A stretch of 64,000 bases of DNA from Lachnospiraceae bacterium (GCA_031272985.1 JAISSU010000023.1:1-64000), one strand, 5' to 3'. Shown: positions 44,573 to 54,634, counted from the stretch's first letter. Translations and numbers: made by a program. The notes: generated from the sequence alone by a model not told the origin.

Positions 44573-46726
44573 CTACTTAAAATATGCATCAATTCCATTG
44601 GCAATTCCATTAACCATTTTCGTCTGATACGCGGCATTTGCCATATTTAAATCATCGGTACGATTGGTCATATAGCCCATTTCAACAAGAGTAACAGGGC
44701 AAGGAGACCAATTATTTCCGGTCATAGTATCGGTATACCAGACGCCTCTATTGGTCATACCGGTTGCCTTGCAATATTCATTTAATACAATCTGGGCGAG
44801 TCGCTGGCTGGGAGAAATAAGTGAGCCCAGATACGGATTTGAACTGGTCGGCGCTATCGTTAATGCCCCGTGAACGGAGGAATTCTCAGAGCCGTTCGCG
44901 TGGATTCGCACGTAAATATCGGCCTTTTTGGCCCTCGCCACATTCGCTCTTTCTATATTGCTGATGGCAATATTCGTTTCATGCGTTAAATATACGGTGT
45001 ATCCGCGTTTTTCAAGCTCGGTTTTAAGCTTTTTCGAAATGGTCATATTTAGCTGATATTCGGGTATCCCGGAATACCTCCCGGATGTTCCCGATGAATC
45101 CTTTTTCTTCATGGTCTTCGAACCCGGACCTATAGGCTCCAATCCGGCATCCTGTCCCGCTCCTGTGTGTCCCGGGTCAATAACAATTACTTTATAAGAA
45201 TCTCTATAATAATTTGAATTAGCCCCCGGAGCGGCAGCGCCTTTTGGCACCAGCTTTATCTGAATGCCCTGAATAGGAAGCGACAGTTTGGTCGTTCCTG
45301 CATTTTGACCATTTAATGCCCATCCCATCCATCCCATACCTTTGACGTATGTCCGGTACCAGATGTCATAATAATTAGCGATATCGCCCTGAAGACTGAA
45401 CTTAACCGCCTGTATACTCTCCTTTGCTGATGTATCTCCGGTGACGCTTGGAGCGGTTACACTTGAAAGCCAGCCCTTATTGGAAACATGGACGCTGTAA
45501 GAAATATTGCCCTTCGCAGTGGCGGCATTTTGCGGTGTGTATTGTAAAGCAATTGTAGAAATAGCAGTGCTCGCATTACTAAAGAGTATCTCGGCGCCGT
45601 TTTTGCTTCCAAGTTTAGTCTGATTATCCGTTGTTTTAACGGTGTAGGAAAACTCCGAATCGGCAATCCCTTGGATAAAAGCCGGAGCACCGCCGATTGA
45701 AGGCTTTCCTCCCTTTTTAATCAATCGGATCTTAATTGCCTCAATGCGCTGAGAAAGTCCGATGGTTCCGGCAGGATTATCATTTGAAGCATATTGCTGC
45801 CAGCCTATATTCGAAGTGTGCACGCTGTACCAGATATCATATTGATTAGCTACGTCGCCCTCTAATTTAAGTCTTACGGCTTCTATGGGTTTTGACTGTC
45901 CCACCGTACCGGCAATGCCTGTATTTGAAGTGTAATTCTGCCAGCCAACACCTGTGACATACGCCTGGTAGACCACATTTCCTGATAAATTCGACTCATA
46001 AAGCCCCACTTTCAGAGCCTCCATCCGAAGCGATTTCCCCGTGGTACCGGCGACGGCGTCATCGGTCACATACGACTGCCAACCGACGTTTTGAACGTGT
46101 GCCGAATACTGAATAAGAGGCGCAACATAAGCATCCCCCGAGCCCGTAGGAGCTTTATCACCTTTTCTTACGAGACATATCTGCAGCGCTTCCATTCGAA
46201 GCGATTTTCCCGCACTACCTGAGGGCGAGCCGTTTTTCGCCCAACCAAGCCATCCGTAATTTTGAATGTGAGTACGATAATAGACATCATAATCGGAAGC
46301 AATCGGCCCTGTCAGACTAATCATTATGGCCTCCACCCTTAAAGAGCGCCCCGTGGTGCCGCCATCCGCGCCATCTGACACATATGATTGCCAGCCGATA
46401 TTCTGTACATGAGTCTTATAAGTGATGCCGCTTCCGTCACTAAAGCCGTTAAGGCTGAAGCGTATTGCTTCCATGCGAAGCGACTTTCCGATGGTTCCGA
46501 TATAGCTCACATCAGTTTTTCCGGCAATAAGCGCCTCCGGCGCTATGGGAACCATAATAGCATCTTGCCAGCCGATATTTTGGACATGAGCCTGCGCGGT
46601 AATGGTCACTTGCGTTACGGCAGGGGTTGCATTGACCTTAAGCTCATTTACACTAATAAAAAAGACAAATAGACCTAATAAAAACAATAAAACCGAAATA
46701 TTATGCTTAGCTTTTTCTCGTCTCAT
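44573..46726 (-). CDS. Secreted N-acetylmuramoyl-L-alanine amidase with eight ChW repeats
   Basis: A 717-residue exported cell-wall hydrolase. A signal peptide (NISVLLFLLGLFVFFISVNELKVNA) is followed by eight clostridial hydrophobic-W repeats of about 45-50 residues (pattern HVQNIGWQ...GTTGKSLRMEAL), six in tandem and two after a short Ig-like spacer. The C-terminal Amidase_3 domain has its zinc and catalytic residues: DPGH, PEYQLN (Glu), RIHANG (His) and LVEMGYMTN (Glu). It cleaves the amide between muramic acid and the stem peptide. The ATG at 46726 has GGAGGGGGC upstream. ChW repeats are thought to bind ligands or surfaces. Confidence 0.92.
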   Translation of the reverse strand: MRREKAKHNISVLLFLLGLFVFFISVNELKVNATPAVTQVTITAQAHVQNIGWQDAIMVPIAPEALIAGKTDVSYIGTIGKSLRMEAIRFSLNGFSDGSGITYKTHVQNIGWQSYVSDGADGGTTGRSLRVEAIMISLTGPIASDYDVYYRTHIQNYGWLGWAKNGSPSGSAGKSLRMEALQICLVRKGDKAPTGSGDAYVAPLIQYSAHVQNVGWQSYVTDDAVAGTTGKSLRMEALKVGLYESNLSGNVVYQAYVTGVGWQNYTSNTGIAGTVGQSKPIEAVRLKLEGDVANQYDIWYSVHTSNIGWQQYASNDNPAGTIGLSQRIEAIKIRLIKKGGKPSIGGAPAFIQGIADSEFSYTVKTTDNQTKLGSKNGAEILFSNASTAISTIALQYTPQNAATAKGNISYSVHVSNKGWLSSVTAPSVTGDTSAKESIQAVKFSLQGDIANYYDIWYRTYVKGMGWMGWALNGQNAGTTKLSLPIQGIQIKLVPKGAAAPGANSNYYRDSYKVIVIDPGHTGAGQDAGLEPIGPGSKTMKKKDSSGTSGRYSGIPEYQLNMTISKKLKTELEKRGYTVYLTHETNIAISNIERANVARAKKADIYVRIHANGSENSSVHGALTIAPTSSNPYLGSLISPSQRLAQIVLNEYCKATGMTNRGVWYTDTMTGNNWSPCPVTLVEMGYMTNRTDDLNMANAAYQTKMVNGIANGIDAYFK

Positions 46727-46768
46727 AGAAGCCCCCTCCATGTGCTTTCAAGTTTTATGATAGCTGTC

Positions 46769-47116
46769 CTATCCGAATTTCTTTTTTAATTTTCCCTCAA
46801 GAATTGTAATATCAAGACCAATCGCAATTAAAAATCCAAAGATAATCATCGAAAATATCATTCCTTCGTATTGCTCAAATTGCGAAATCCCTTTAAACAA
46901 AAGCAGCACTGCTACGATGGCAATTGCATAAATTACTCCAGAAATCATAAAGTACTTTCCGATTTTCTTATTGGCAAAATCCCAGGCTTCTTGCGATTTC
47001 ATGGAACGCGCCGACCGATAGCCCCAGGCTGTGTTAATCTTTTTGGGCGGGCGCAGCCAGAAAATAAGACCAATGACTAAGAGAAGACAAGTAAGAAAAA
47101 TAAAAGTCGTATACAT
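46769..47116 (-). CDS. SdpI-like membrane protein
   Basis: A 115-residue protein with three hydrophobic helices. The motif AWGYRSARSMKSQEAWDFANKKIGKYF between helices 1 and 2 is the conserved core of the SdpI/YhfL immunity-protein family. B. subtilis SdpI protects against the SdpC toxin and controls its regulator. This short form has only the C-terminal SdpI half. No SdpC is nearby, so a specific immunity role is not supported. It lies just upstream of the amidase gene, 42 bp away. Confidence 0.8.
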   Translation of the reverse strand: MYTTFIFLTCLLLVIGLIFWLRPPKKINTAWGYRSARSMKSQEAWDFANKKIGKYFMISGVIYAIAIVAVLLLFKGISQFEQYEGMIFSMIIFGFLIAIGLDITILEGKLKKKFG

Positions 47117-47198
47117 TTCCCCACCTCCCGAAAATTACAAACAAAAATAACTATGCTAATTATAGCTGAAAAAAGAACAATTGCAAGGCTTAGGTTGA

Positions 47199-48569
47199 TT
47201 ATTCCCCCAAGAGCTTTCGTTTTTCCCATCTGCCGCTTAAGAAATATACGCAGCCTATGATTAGCGGAGCTAAACGGGCAAGAGAATTCCCCCAGAAGAA
47301 GCCCACTATTCCCATATCAAATACGTAAGCCAGGACGAATGAAATACTTATCCTTAAGACGACTCCATCCAGCATACCCGAAATAAAATTCAGCCGTGCG
47401 TTTCCGCATCCTGTCACCAAACCATTGAAAGTGCCCATAAAAGCAGAAAAGATAAATGTGAAAATTGTGATTCGCATAAAGACCATCCCGAGTTCCAAAA
47501 CTTCAGGATCCTTCGTAAACACCCCAAACATCTGCTTTGGAATGAAAATAGCCAACAAGCAATTTATGACCGCCATTATTGCCCCCGCTTTGAGACAGGT
47601 ATAAACTGTTTTCCGCACGCGTTCAAAATTCCTCGCACCGAAGTTTTGTGCTATTATCGCGCCGCCACCCTGATTTATCCCGAGCATTATTACATTGACC
47701 AATCGTACCAGTTTATCACCGATGCTATTTGTAGCGGATGCGACGACGCCATACTGGTTGATAAAAGATTTACAAAACAGTTGCGAAAGCTGTATACATA
47801 CACCGCTTAGGGCCATTGGAATTCCCTGTTTCAGCATAACAAAAAGAGACACTCTGTCAATCTTTAATAAGCTGCGATTAAATTCTATATTTAGTTGTCT
47901 GCGCTTTATGTACATATAGACCACAGATGCCACAAAACAGGCAATTTGGGCAATCACCGTAGCTATAGCGGTTCCGGCGGCACCAAGGTGTAGGACAACG
48001 ACCATCAGAAGATCCATAAAAATATTCGAAGTGGCGGCTATGATAATAAAAATCAGAGGCATTTTCGATTCACCCATTCCACGAAGAATACAGCATATGG
48101 CATTGTATTCAAACACAAAAGGCAATCCAATCGAGACGATCATCATATATTGGTAGGATGGTGCAAAAGCCTCTGCCGGCGTATTTAGGAGTTTCAAAAA
48201 TGCACGGCAGCCAATAAGTGATACCACCATGAAAAAGACTGAAAGTATCAGCATAAATGAGATGATTGTCCGAGTAGCATTTTTTAGCTTAACATTGTTC
48301 TTCGCTCCGACTAATTGAGCAATAAATATCTGCCCTGCGCCTGCGAAAGCTAAGCTCATAAATGATAATAGATCAGGTATATCTCCGCCTGTGGCGACAC
48401 CGACCGTGCCCGAAGAGTCCCCAAAATGACCTATGATCATCAAATCAACCGCGCCATATAACTGCTGAATCAAATGTGTCAGCAGCAAAGGCGCGGCGTA
48501 AATGACAAGATTTTTGACTATACTGCCATCCGTGAGGTCAAGTCCCACCCGCGTTTTTTTATCAGACAT
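47199..48569 (-). CDS. MATE-family multidrug exporter
   Basis: A 456-residue transporter with twelve predicted helices in two halves. It starts LTDGSIVKNLVIYAAPLLLTHLIQQLYGAVDLMIIGHFGDSSGTVGVA, the classical NorM/DinF-like first helices, and the second half has GINQGGGAIIAQNFGARNFERV. These pumps use Na+ or H+ to expel cationic or aromatic compounds. It lies 76 bp after the ene-reductase gene and in the same direction, so it could export products or toxic phenolics of the preceding operon; that is inference. Confidence 0.87.
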   Translation of the reverse strand: MSDKKTRVGLDLTDGSIVKNLVIYAAPLLLTHLIQQLYGAVDLMIIGHFGDSSGTVGVATGGDIPDLLSFMSLAFAGAGQIFIAQLVGAKNNVKLKNATRTIISFMLILSVFFMVVSLIGCRAFLKLLNTPAEAFAPSYQYMMIVSIGLPFVFEYNAICCILRGMGESKMPLIFIIIAATSNIFMDLLMVVVLHLGAAGTAIATVIAQIACFVASVVYMYIKRRQLNIEFNRSLLKIDRVSLFVMLKQGIPMALSGVCIQLSQLFCKSFINQYGVVASATNSIGDKLVRLVNVIMLGINQGGGAIIAQNFGARNFERVRKTVYTCLKAGAIMAVINCLLAIFIPKQMFGVFTKDPEVLELGMVFMRITIFTFIFSAFMGTFNGLVTGCGNARLNFISGMLDGVVLRISISFVLAYVFDMGIVGFFWGNSLARLAPLIIGCVYFLSGRWEKRKLLGE

Positions 48570-48645
48570 TTATTACCCCTTCTCAAGAAGAACTCCAAAA
48601 CTTTCTCAAAAATCGCTTTAACTTCGCGGTCTTAGGAAGTTTGGT

Positions 48646-50793
48646 TCAAAGCAAGCAAACCTTTCCGAAGCCACGTCTGTTCCCCTCAAGGAGGCTCGTA
48701 CAATTCTTATCCGCGTCGCCTATTATGTAGAACTCATCTGTGCAGTCAGCGTATTTTAATGCTTCTTCGGCGCAAGGAGTATAACCGCCGGAGACTATTA
48801 CCGTGTCAGCGTCAATAGTTGTTTCTACACCCTCCTTCAAATAGGTAACCTGAGTGGGGGTAACTTTCGTGGCAGTCGCATGGTAAATCGGTTTCAGGTT
48901 TTCATATTTTGTCCAAGCACCACCTGTCCCTCCATAGCCCAATTCTTCGTTAATGACCTGAAATGACATATGTGGACCGTGCATACGAAATTCGCCTTTC
49001 ATAAGCACTTCCTGACGGGTAATTATAATAACATCCTTTCCTAAGGAAGCCAGATACATCGCAGTTTCAGAAGCCACACTGCCTCCGCCGACAATGACGA
49101 CTTTTTCACCCGGTTCTACATTTCCCAGATATACATCTTCATCCAGCCATACGCCCTCTTGGTCTGCGCCCTCTATCGGGGGGCGCTTCTCACGTGAGCC
49201 CGTGGCTGCCAGCAATGCGTCAAAACCCTCTTTAGCAATCGAGAGCGGATCAGCCTCGGTATTTAGGCGTATATCTGTGACACCCCTTCTTGAAAGTTCA
49301 TCAATCAGCCAATCTAAATATCGCTTCATTGGCCACTGCGCAGGGTAAAGGCCGGCGTAGTAGGCAGCTTTTCCGCCGAGCTTGCCATCCTTTTCAAAGA
49401 TAGTAACGCTATGACCGCGCTCAGCAGCAAAGCAGGCAGTGCGAAGACCCACAGGGCCGCCTCCAATTATTGCGACTTTTTTAGGTTTGCCGGGTGGCTT
49501 TATTATTGCGGGTAGTCGATGGTGCATTGCGTCCTTCGGATTAACCGAGCAGCCGCAGACACCTTCGTGAAATCCGTGGCATTTATTGCAACGCAGACAA
49601 GGCGTGAACTCTTCTTGTCCATTGCTTCGTAATTTAGCCATAAAGTCAGGTTCAGCTCTAAATGTCCTCCCTGTGCTAATCAAATCAACAATCCCTTCGG
49701 AGAGAATCTGCTCCATTTCATCGGGATCATTAAAGCCGCCGTTAACGGCAATCGTTCCTTTGTAACCTGCTTGTCTTAAGTGCTTGGCATAGCCCAGACT
49801 TGGATGCTCATTTAAGAGGCTGTTGTAGCCAAGACACTGATATCCGGTGCCACCAAGTTCACGAATCTCAACAATGTCGCTTACATCCTCAACCATCTTC
49901 ATAAAGCGGATAAACTCCTCTTCGGTATAGCCTGCAGGCAATTGCCCGTCATGACCGTGTGGAGATTCACCCATCATTACTACCTCAATGAGGAAATCAG
50001 GTCCGCAATACTCTTTTATTTTCGTGAAAAGTTCCAGCTGAAACCGTCCGCGTCCTTCTATTTCACCGCCATATTCATCATCGCGTATGTTAGTCGATGA
50101 ATCAAGTCCCCAGCGGTCTGCACGGATACTAATGCCGTCCCAGCCTGCTTTTTGATAACTGCGGCAAAGCTCCACGAGATCATCAATCGCATCTTGAATC
50201 TGTTCTTTGGTCGCAGCGTTTGACTTCATCTGCTCCATTGAAAGCCCTTTGCCTTTAGACAACCATGAAACTACCTGCGGTATATATTCGACAATCTCAT
50301 TTAATGTAGCAAGCCTGTCGTCACCATCCGGAGCCGGAAATAGTGTTTTAGGATCTCCGCCTTCCAAAGATACCCCTTTGGGGAACGATGCTCCTACTTT
50401 TACGAGCACTTTGGTACCATACATATGCGCGACTGCCGCTACCTGACCCACGTAATTATATGTTCTGGGTATGCTGTAATCATATACGGGATTACTGCCG
50501 ACCCTTTCTCTTCTGTAGTCATATTCCAATCCATATGTTAGTTTCGCCTTCGCGACTGCTTCATTCGCACCGCGTGGGGCGGCTCCTCCCCCGTGACTTC
50601 CGAAATGACCGAAGCTCATTAAGGACGCTCCGCTCCTTGCAAAGATTGCCGTATCTTCTATCAGTGATTCCGGCGGAAAATTCTCAGGTCCTGACATAAA
50701 GGACTGCTGTGCGTTTGGATAAGCAATTCGATTTTTCAGGATTGTTCCGTTCTTCAGTACACAGGGTTTAAAAACATTTTTGTATTTTGACAT
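48646..50793 (-). CDS. NADH:flavin oxidoreductase / enoate-reductase-like ene-reductase
   Basis: A 715-residue three-part enzyme of the 2-enoate reductase/BaiCD/trimethylamine dehydrogenase family. An FMN TIM barrel (about 1-385) is followed by a [4Fe-4S]-type cysteine cluster C399-x2-C402-x2-C405...C413-x-C415, slightly shorter than usual, then an FAD site (AIIGGGPVGLRTA, about 441-453) and an NAD(P)H site (VIVGGGSVASETA). The family reduces activated C=C bonds anaerobically, including in cinnamates, bile acids and flavonoids. It is the sixth gene of an operon starting with an oligopeptide-type importer, 22 bp after dppF, so the imported compound is probably its substrate or precursor. Confidence 0.88.
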   Translation of the reverse strand: MSKYKNVFKPCVLKNGTILKNRIAYPNAQQSFMSGPENFPPESLIEDTAIFARSGASLMSFGHFGSHGGGAAPRGANEAVAKAKLTYGLEYDYRRERVGSNPVYDYSIPRTYNYVGQVAAVAHMYGTKVLVKVGASFPKGVSLEGGDPKTLFPAPDGDDRLATLNEIVEYIPQVVSWLSKGKGLSMEQMKSNAATKEQIQDAIDDLVELCRSYQKAGWDGISIRADRWGLDSSTNIRDDEYGGEIEGRGRFQLELFTKIKEYCGPDFLIEVVMMGESPHGHDGQLPAGYTEEEFIRFMKMVEDVSDIVEIRELGGTGYQCLGYNSLLNEHPSLGYAKHLRQAGYKGTIAVNGGFNDPDEMEQILSEGIVDLISTGRTFRAEPDFMAKLRSNGQEEFTPCLRCNKCHGFHEGVCGCSVNPKDAMHHRLPAIIKPPGKPKKVAIIGGGPVGLRTACFAAERGHSVTIFEKDGKLGGKAAYYAGLYPAQWPMKRYLDWLIDELSRRGVTDIRLNTEADPLSIAKEGFDALLAATGSREKRPPIEGADQEGVWLDEDVYLGNVEPGEKVVIVGGGSVASETAMYLASLGKDVIIITRQEVLMKGEFRMHGPHMSFQVINEELGYGGTGGAWTKYENLKPIYHATATKVTPTQVTYLKEGVETTIDADTVIVSGGYTPCAEEALKYADCTDEFYIIGDADKNCTSLLEGNRRGFGKVCLL

Positions 50794-50815
50794 AGATTAC
50801 TCACCTCGTAAAGTA

Positions 50816-51775
50816 TTAAACTAGTTGATTAATTTCATTAACACGACTGCATAAACATAAGTGCCCCGGCGTTATTTCTTCGAGGGTTTGCGGCTCTTCG
50901 CAAGCTGTGGTCGCGTATACGCAACGATCCTTGAACCTGCAACCGGGCTTGGGATTTATGGGGGATGTCAGCTCACCGCTTAACATTACACGTTGGCTCG
51001 GATTGTGGATATCTATGGAAGGAACCGCACTCATCAGAGCTTTAGTGTATGGGTGAAGCTGATTCAAAAAGAGTTCCTCAGTAGGACTCATCTCTACGAC
51101 CTGCCCCAAATACATGACGCAGATACTGTTTGATATATGCCTGACGACAGACAAGTCATGGGTTACAAACATCAAAGTCAAGCTGCTTTTCTCCTGAATA
51201 TCCATTAGGAGATTAAGAATTTGAGCTTGTATCGAAACATCAAGTGCGGAGACAGGTTCGTCGCAGACTATAAACTCAGGATCAAGCGACAAAGCGCGGG
51301 CGATGCCTATACGCTGCCTGCATCCACCATCCAGCTCGTGAGGATAAGATTGTGCAAGTCGCTCCTCAATACCCGTCAGTTCCATTAGCTCATCAACCCT
51401 ATCGTCCAATTCGCCTTTTTTGTAACGTCTGGAGAGGATAAGGGGCTCACGAATGATTTCGTCTACAGTCATTCGCGGGTTTAGGGAGGAGTACGGATCT
51501 TGAAAAACTATCTGAGCTTTTTCCCTGAATTTACGAAGCTGTCTCTTGTTTAAGTCAGTTACATCCTCTCCGTTAAGAAATATCTGGCCATCAGTGCTTT
51601 CGTGCAGATGGACAAGGCAAAGACCGAGAGTGGATTTTCCGCAACCGGATTCTCCAACAACACCTATGGTTTTGCCTCTCTCAATTGATATGGATACATC
51701 ATCCACCGCATGGAGTACTCCTCCGGGGACGCTGAAGTACTTCTTTAAATTTTTTGTTTCAATCACAGCGGACAT
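50816..51775 (-). CDS. ABC importer ATPase, DppF/OppF-type
   Basis: A 319-residue ATPase of a nickel/peptide/opine importer. Walker A is GESGCGKSTLG, the ABC signature is the variant LDGGCRQRIGIARAL (usual LSGGQRQR; the Ser-Gly-Gly start is Asp-Gly-Gly here), and Walker B is FIVCDEPVSALD. The C-terminal oligopeptide/dipeptide domain ends with a cysteine cluster (CRFKDRC...C...CLC) typical of DppD/F. The start at 51775 follows GGAGGAGG; the dppD stop precedes it by 2 bases. Confidence 0.9.
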   Translation of the reverse strand: MSAVIETKNLKKYFSVPGGVLHAVDDVSISIERGKTIGVVGESGCGKSTLGLCLVHLHESTDGQIFLNGEDVTDLNKRQLRKFREKAQIVFQDPYSSLNPRMTVDEIIREPLILSRRYKKGELDDRVDELMELTGIEERLAQSYPHELDGGCRQRIGIARALSLDPEFIVCDEPVSALDVSIQAQILNLLMDIQEKSSLTLMFVTHDLSVVRHISNSICVMYLGQVVEMSPTEELFLNQLHPYTKALMSAVPSIDIHNPSQRVMLSGELTSPINPKPGCRFKDRCVYATTACEEPQTLEEITPGHLCLCSRVNEINQLV

Positions 51776-51777
51776 GC

Positions 51778-52758
51778 TTAAACCTCCTCCTTTGGCGCGA
51801 TACAACGGCAGAAATGACCGGATGTAAGCTCCGCATTGGGCACTGTAGCCTCACAAGCCTTTGTGGCACGCGGACAACGGAAGCGGAACATGCAACCATT
51901 TGGCTCAATACGCGGATCTGGCGGAAGTCCATCAATGGGATGCAAACGTTTCTCGCCCATAGCCCACATCGGCAGGGAATGGAACAAACCCACAGTATAT
52001 GGGTGGGACGCGTGGTCAAAAATGTCTTCCTTTGAGCCACTTTCTACGATCTGCCCTGCGTATATTACCGCGACAGTATCACAATTTTCCGCTACTATGC
52101 CAAGATCGTGCGTGATTAGAATCATGCTTGTTCCCAGCTGATTTCGCAAATCGCGCATCGTGTCCAGTACCTGAGCTTGAATGGTGACATCCAGTGCGGT
52201 AGTGGGCTCGTCAGCTAAAAGGAGCTTCGGCTTGCAAGCCAGAGCCATTGCGATGACGACGCGCTGTTTCATACCGCCGGAAAACTGAAATGGATATTCA
52301 TGAAAACGCTCTTCCATAATCCGTACACTTTGCAGCATATCAATAGCCATCTTTTCCGCTTCCAATGCAGAGACATCATTATGGAGCCTTATGCCTTCTG
52401 CAATCTGATTGCCAATCGTCATAGTAGGATTGAGCGCTGTCATTGGATCCTGAAAAATCATTGAGATCTTTGCCCCGCGGATTTTAAGCATCTCATCTTC
52501 TCTTACTTTTAACAAATCAGTTCCTTCCAAGAGGATTTCGCCACTTTTAACCTTTGCCGGTGGGGATAAGAGAACTCGCAGAATAGACTTTGCTATGGTG
52601 GTCTTTCCCGCACCGGTCTCGCCGACGAGACCTAAAGTCTTTCCTTTTTCAAGCTCAAAAGAGACACCGTTGACCGCGTGTATTATTTCACCGCCGGAAG
52701 TATATTCGACCACAAGATCCCGTACTGACAGCAAATTATCATTCTTTTCGGACATCAT
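51778..52758 (-). CDS. ABC importer ATPase, DppD/OppD-type
   Basis: A 326-residue partner ATPase. Walker A is GETGAGKTTIAK, the signature is FSGGMKQRVVIAMALA, Walker B is LLLADEPTTALD, and the switch histidine is in ILITHDLG. The C-terminal region with the CMFRFRCPRATKAC cysteine motif is present. Two ATGs follow GAGG; either start is acceptable. It lies between dppC and dppF with almost no gap. Confidence 0.92.
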   Translation of the reverse strand: MMSEKNDNLLSVRDLVVEYTSGGEIIHAVNGVSFELEKGKTLGLVGETGAGKTTIAKSILRVLLSPPAKVKSGEILLEGTDLLKVREDEMLKIRGAKISMIFQDPMTALNPTMTIGNQIAEGIRLHNDVSALEAEKMAIDMLQSVRIMEERFHEYPFQFSGGMKQRVVIAMALACKPKLLLADEPTTALDVTIQAQVLDTMRDLRNQLGTSMILITHDLGIVAENCDTVAVIYAGQIVESGSKEDIFDHASHPYTVGLFHSLPMWAMGEKRLHPIDGLPPDPRIEPNGCMFRFRCPRATKACEATVPNAELTSGHFCRCIAPKEEV

Positions 52759-52770
52759 AAAAACCTCGTA

Positions 52771-53676
52771 TCATTTTCTCAGCTTGGGATCTATGGCGTC
52801 ACGAAGCCCATCACCAAGCAGGTTGAAGAAGAACACACAAATAAATATCACAAGTCCCGGGAAGATGACTAAGTGCGGATAATGCGTGATATAGTCACGC
52901 CCGGCAGAGAGCATTGCGCCCCATTCGGGAGCGGGCGGTTGGATTCCGAGCCCTATAACACTAAGTCCGGCTGCCACCATAATCATATTGCCGATACCTG
53001 TAGCCATGCCGATAATCATAACGGATATAATATTTGGAAAAACATGCCTAAAAAGGATGCGCGGCGTCGAACAATTAATCGCCTGAGCAGCTCTTAGATA
53101 CTCCTCCTGTCGCACAGTCAGCACCAGTCCCCGACACATTCGTACACCGCCTGCTATGCCTCCGAGACCCAAGGCCACAATAGTACCTATGAAGTTCTTC
53201 GTACCGAAAGTCATGGCTACAATAATAGAAATCATGGTCGCGGGAATGGACATGATGACGTCCATTGTCCTCATGATAGCATTGTCCACTTTACCTCCTG
53301 CGTATCCTGCTATCATGCCTAAAATAAGGGCGGCAAACTGACCGACCACGGAGGCTAAAAAGCCCACAGCCAGGGAATACCTACCTCCGTAAATCAAGCG
53401 GCTTAGAATATCGCGTCCCAGTGCGTCAGTACCAAACGGATGCGCTAAGCTTGGCGCTGCGTTTATGAATTTCAAATCCATTTCCGTAGGAGAAAAGGGC
53501 GCAATAAGCGGGGCGCATACGGAGATAAGCACGAGTGCCAATATACCTATTAGTCCCACCATGCCCAGTTTGTCATGAAACAGGCGCACTACTGCCTGCG
53601 ACCACATACCTTGTTTCTTTCTTTTTTTCCTCACCTGATTTTTTTCCGGGAGGATCGTTTTTGAATTAGGCGACAT
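52771..53676 (-). CDS. ABC importer permease, DppC/OppC-type
   Basis: A 301-residue inner permease with about six helices. The N-terminal OppC cytoplasmic segment leads to HPFGTDALGRDILSRLIYGGRYSLAVG, the family's signature. The EAA loop that contacts the ATPases is EYLRAAQAINCSTPRILFRHVFPN. Its start overlaps the dppB stop by 11 bp, suggesting coupled translation. Confidence 0.92.
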   Translation of the reverse strand: MSPNSKTILPEKNQVRKKRKKQGMWSQAVVRLFHDKLGMVGLIGILALVLISVCAPLIAPFSPTEMDLKFINAAPSLAHPFGTDALGRDILSRLIYGGRYSLAVGFLASVVGQFAALILGMIAGYAGGKVDNAIMRTMDVIMSIPATMISIIVAMTFGTKNFIGTIVALGLGGIAGGVRMCRGLVLTVRQEEYLRAAQAINCSTPRILFRHVFPNIISVMIIGMATGIGNMIMVAAGLSVIGLGIQPPAPEWGAMLSAGRDYITHYPHLVIFPGLVIFICVFFFNLLGDGLRDAIDPKLRK

Positions 53677-54634
53677 TTTTGATCTTCCCTTTCTTTGTAC
53701 TTTGTTTTACATACTGAGCCTTTATTCGAGGATCCACGTAACCATACGAGAGATCCACCAGAAGCATTAAGATAGCCGTAAACGCGGCGATAACTATTAC
53801 GCACCCGCGTATAACGGGATAATCTCTGGATGCTATGGCGTCAGATAAGTAAAGACCCACACCGGGAAATGAGAATATTTTTTCCATTACTATTGTACCG
53901 CCTATGCAACGCGTGAAGCTGGTGCCTACATTCGTGAGCACAGGAATCAGAGCATTCGGCAACATATGCTGATAAATAACCTTGCGCTCCATTACTCCTT
54001 TTGCTCTGGCGGTAGTGATATAGTCAGCGTGTACTACCTCAAGCACGCATGAACGCGTATATCTGGCAATTCCGCCGATACCTGCAAGAGCACCCGACAA
54101 AATCGGCAGCACATAATTCTTCCATGAGCCTATACCGAATGAAGGCAGTATATTCAAACGAAGGGAAAAGAATATAATAAACAAAAGCGCCACCCAAAAC
54201 TCCGGAACCGACATGAAAACCATGGCAAATGATATAACACCTTTGTCCTGCCACTTGCGATGGTGTGTAGCAGCGTTAACTCCCATAGGTATGCCAACGA
54301 GAGAGGTAAGAACAATACTCAAAAATCCCAAGAGAAAAGTGCGCGGTATTCTCTCCAGCATGCCGCCGAACACAGACGTATTTCTGAACCAAGAAGTCCC
54401 CATGTCGAACTTAATAAAGGTATTGTACATAAAGGAACCCAACTGTACAAGGAAGGGTCTGTCTATTCCGAGCTGGTGTCTTACATCCGCCAGATCTGCC
54501 GCCGTCGCCTCGGGACCAAGTATAATCTTAGCCGGATCACCCGGCACAAAATACATGACAGTAAAGATTAAGATGGCGGCGGCGATGATGACGAATATAG
54601 TCATCAGAAGCCTTTGCAGAACATATCTTAACAT
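53666..54634 (-). CDS. ABC importer permease, DppB/OppB-type
   Basis: A 322-residue permease with six helices. It starts MLRYVLQRLLMTIFVIIAAAILIFTVMYFVPGDPAKIILG, the standard DppB N terminus. The EAA loop is DYITTARAKGVMERKVIYQHMLPNALIPVLT. GAGG precedes the ATG at 54634; an ATG four codons earlier is less well placed. Confidence 0.92.
   Translation of the reverse strand: MLRYVLQRLLMTIFVIIAAAILIFTVMYFVPGDPAKIILGPEATAADLADVRHQLGIDRPFLVQLGSFMYNTFIKFDMGTSWFRNTSVFGGMLERIPRTFLLGFLSIVLTSLVGIPMGVNAATHHRKWQDKGVISFAMVFMSVPEFWVALLFIIFFSLRLNILPSFGIGSWKNYVLPILSGALAGIGGIARYTRSCVLEVVHADYITTARAKGVMERKVIYQHMLPNALIPVLTNVGTSFTRCIGGTIVMEKIFSFPGVGLYLSDAIASRDYPVIRGCVIVIAAFTAILMLLVDLSYGYVDPRIKAQYVKQSTKKGKIKNVA

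Noticed and set aside
46769..47116. Complete SdpC/SdpI toxin-immunity pair
   Set aside because: Only the SdpI-like protein is present; no SdpA, B or C-like gene was found in the flanks.
51759..52040. Overlapping frames of about 93 codons on both strands
   Set aside because: They fall within the conserved end of the DppD-type ATPase; both are shadows.
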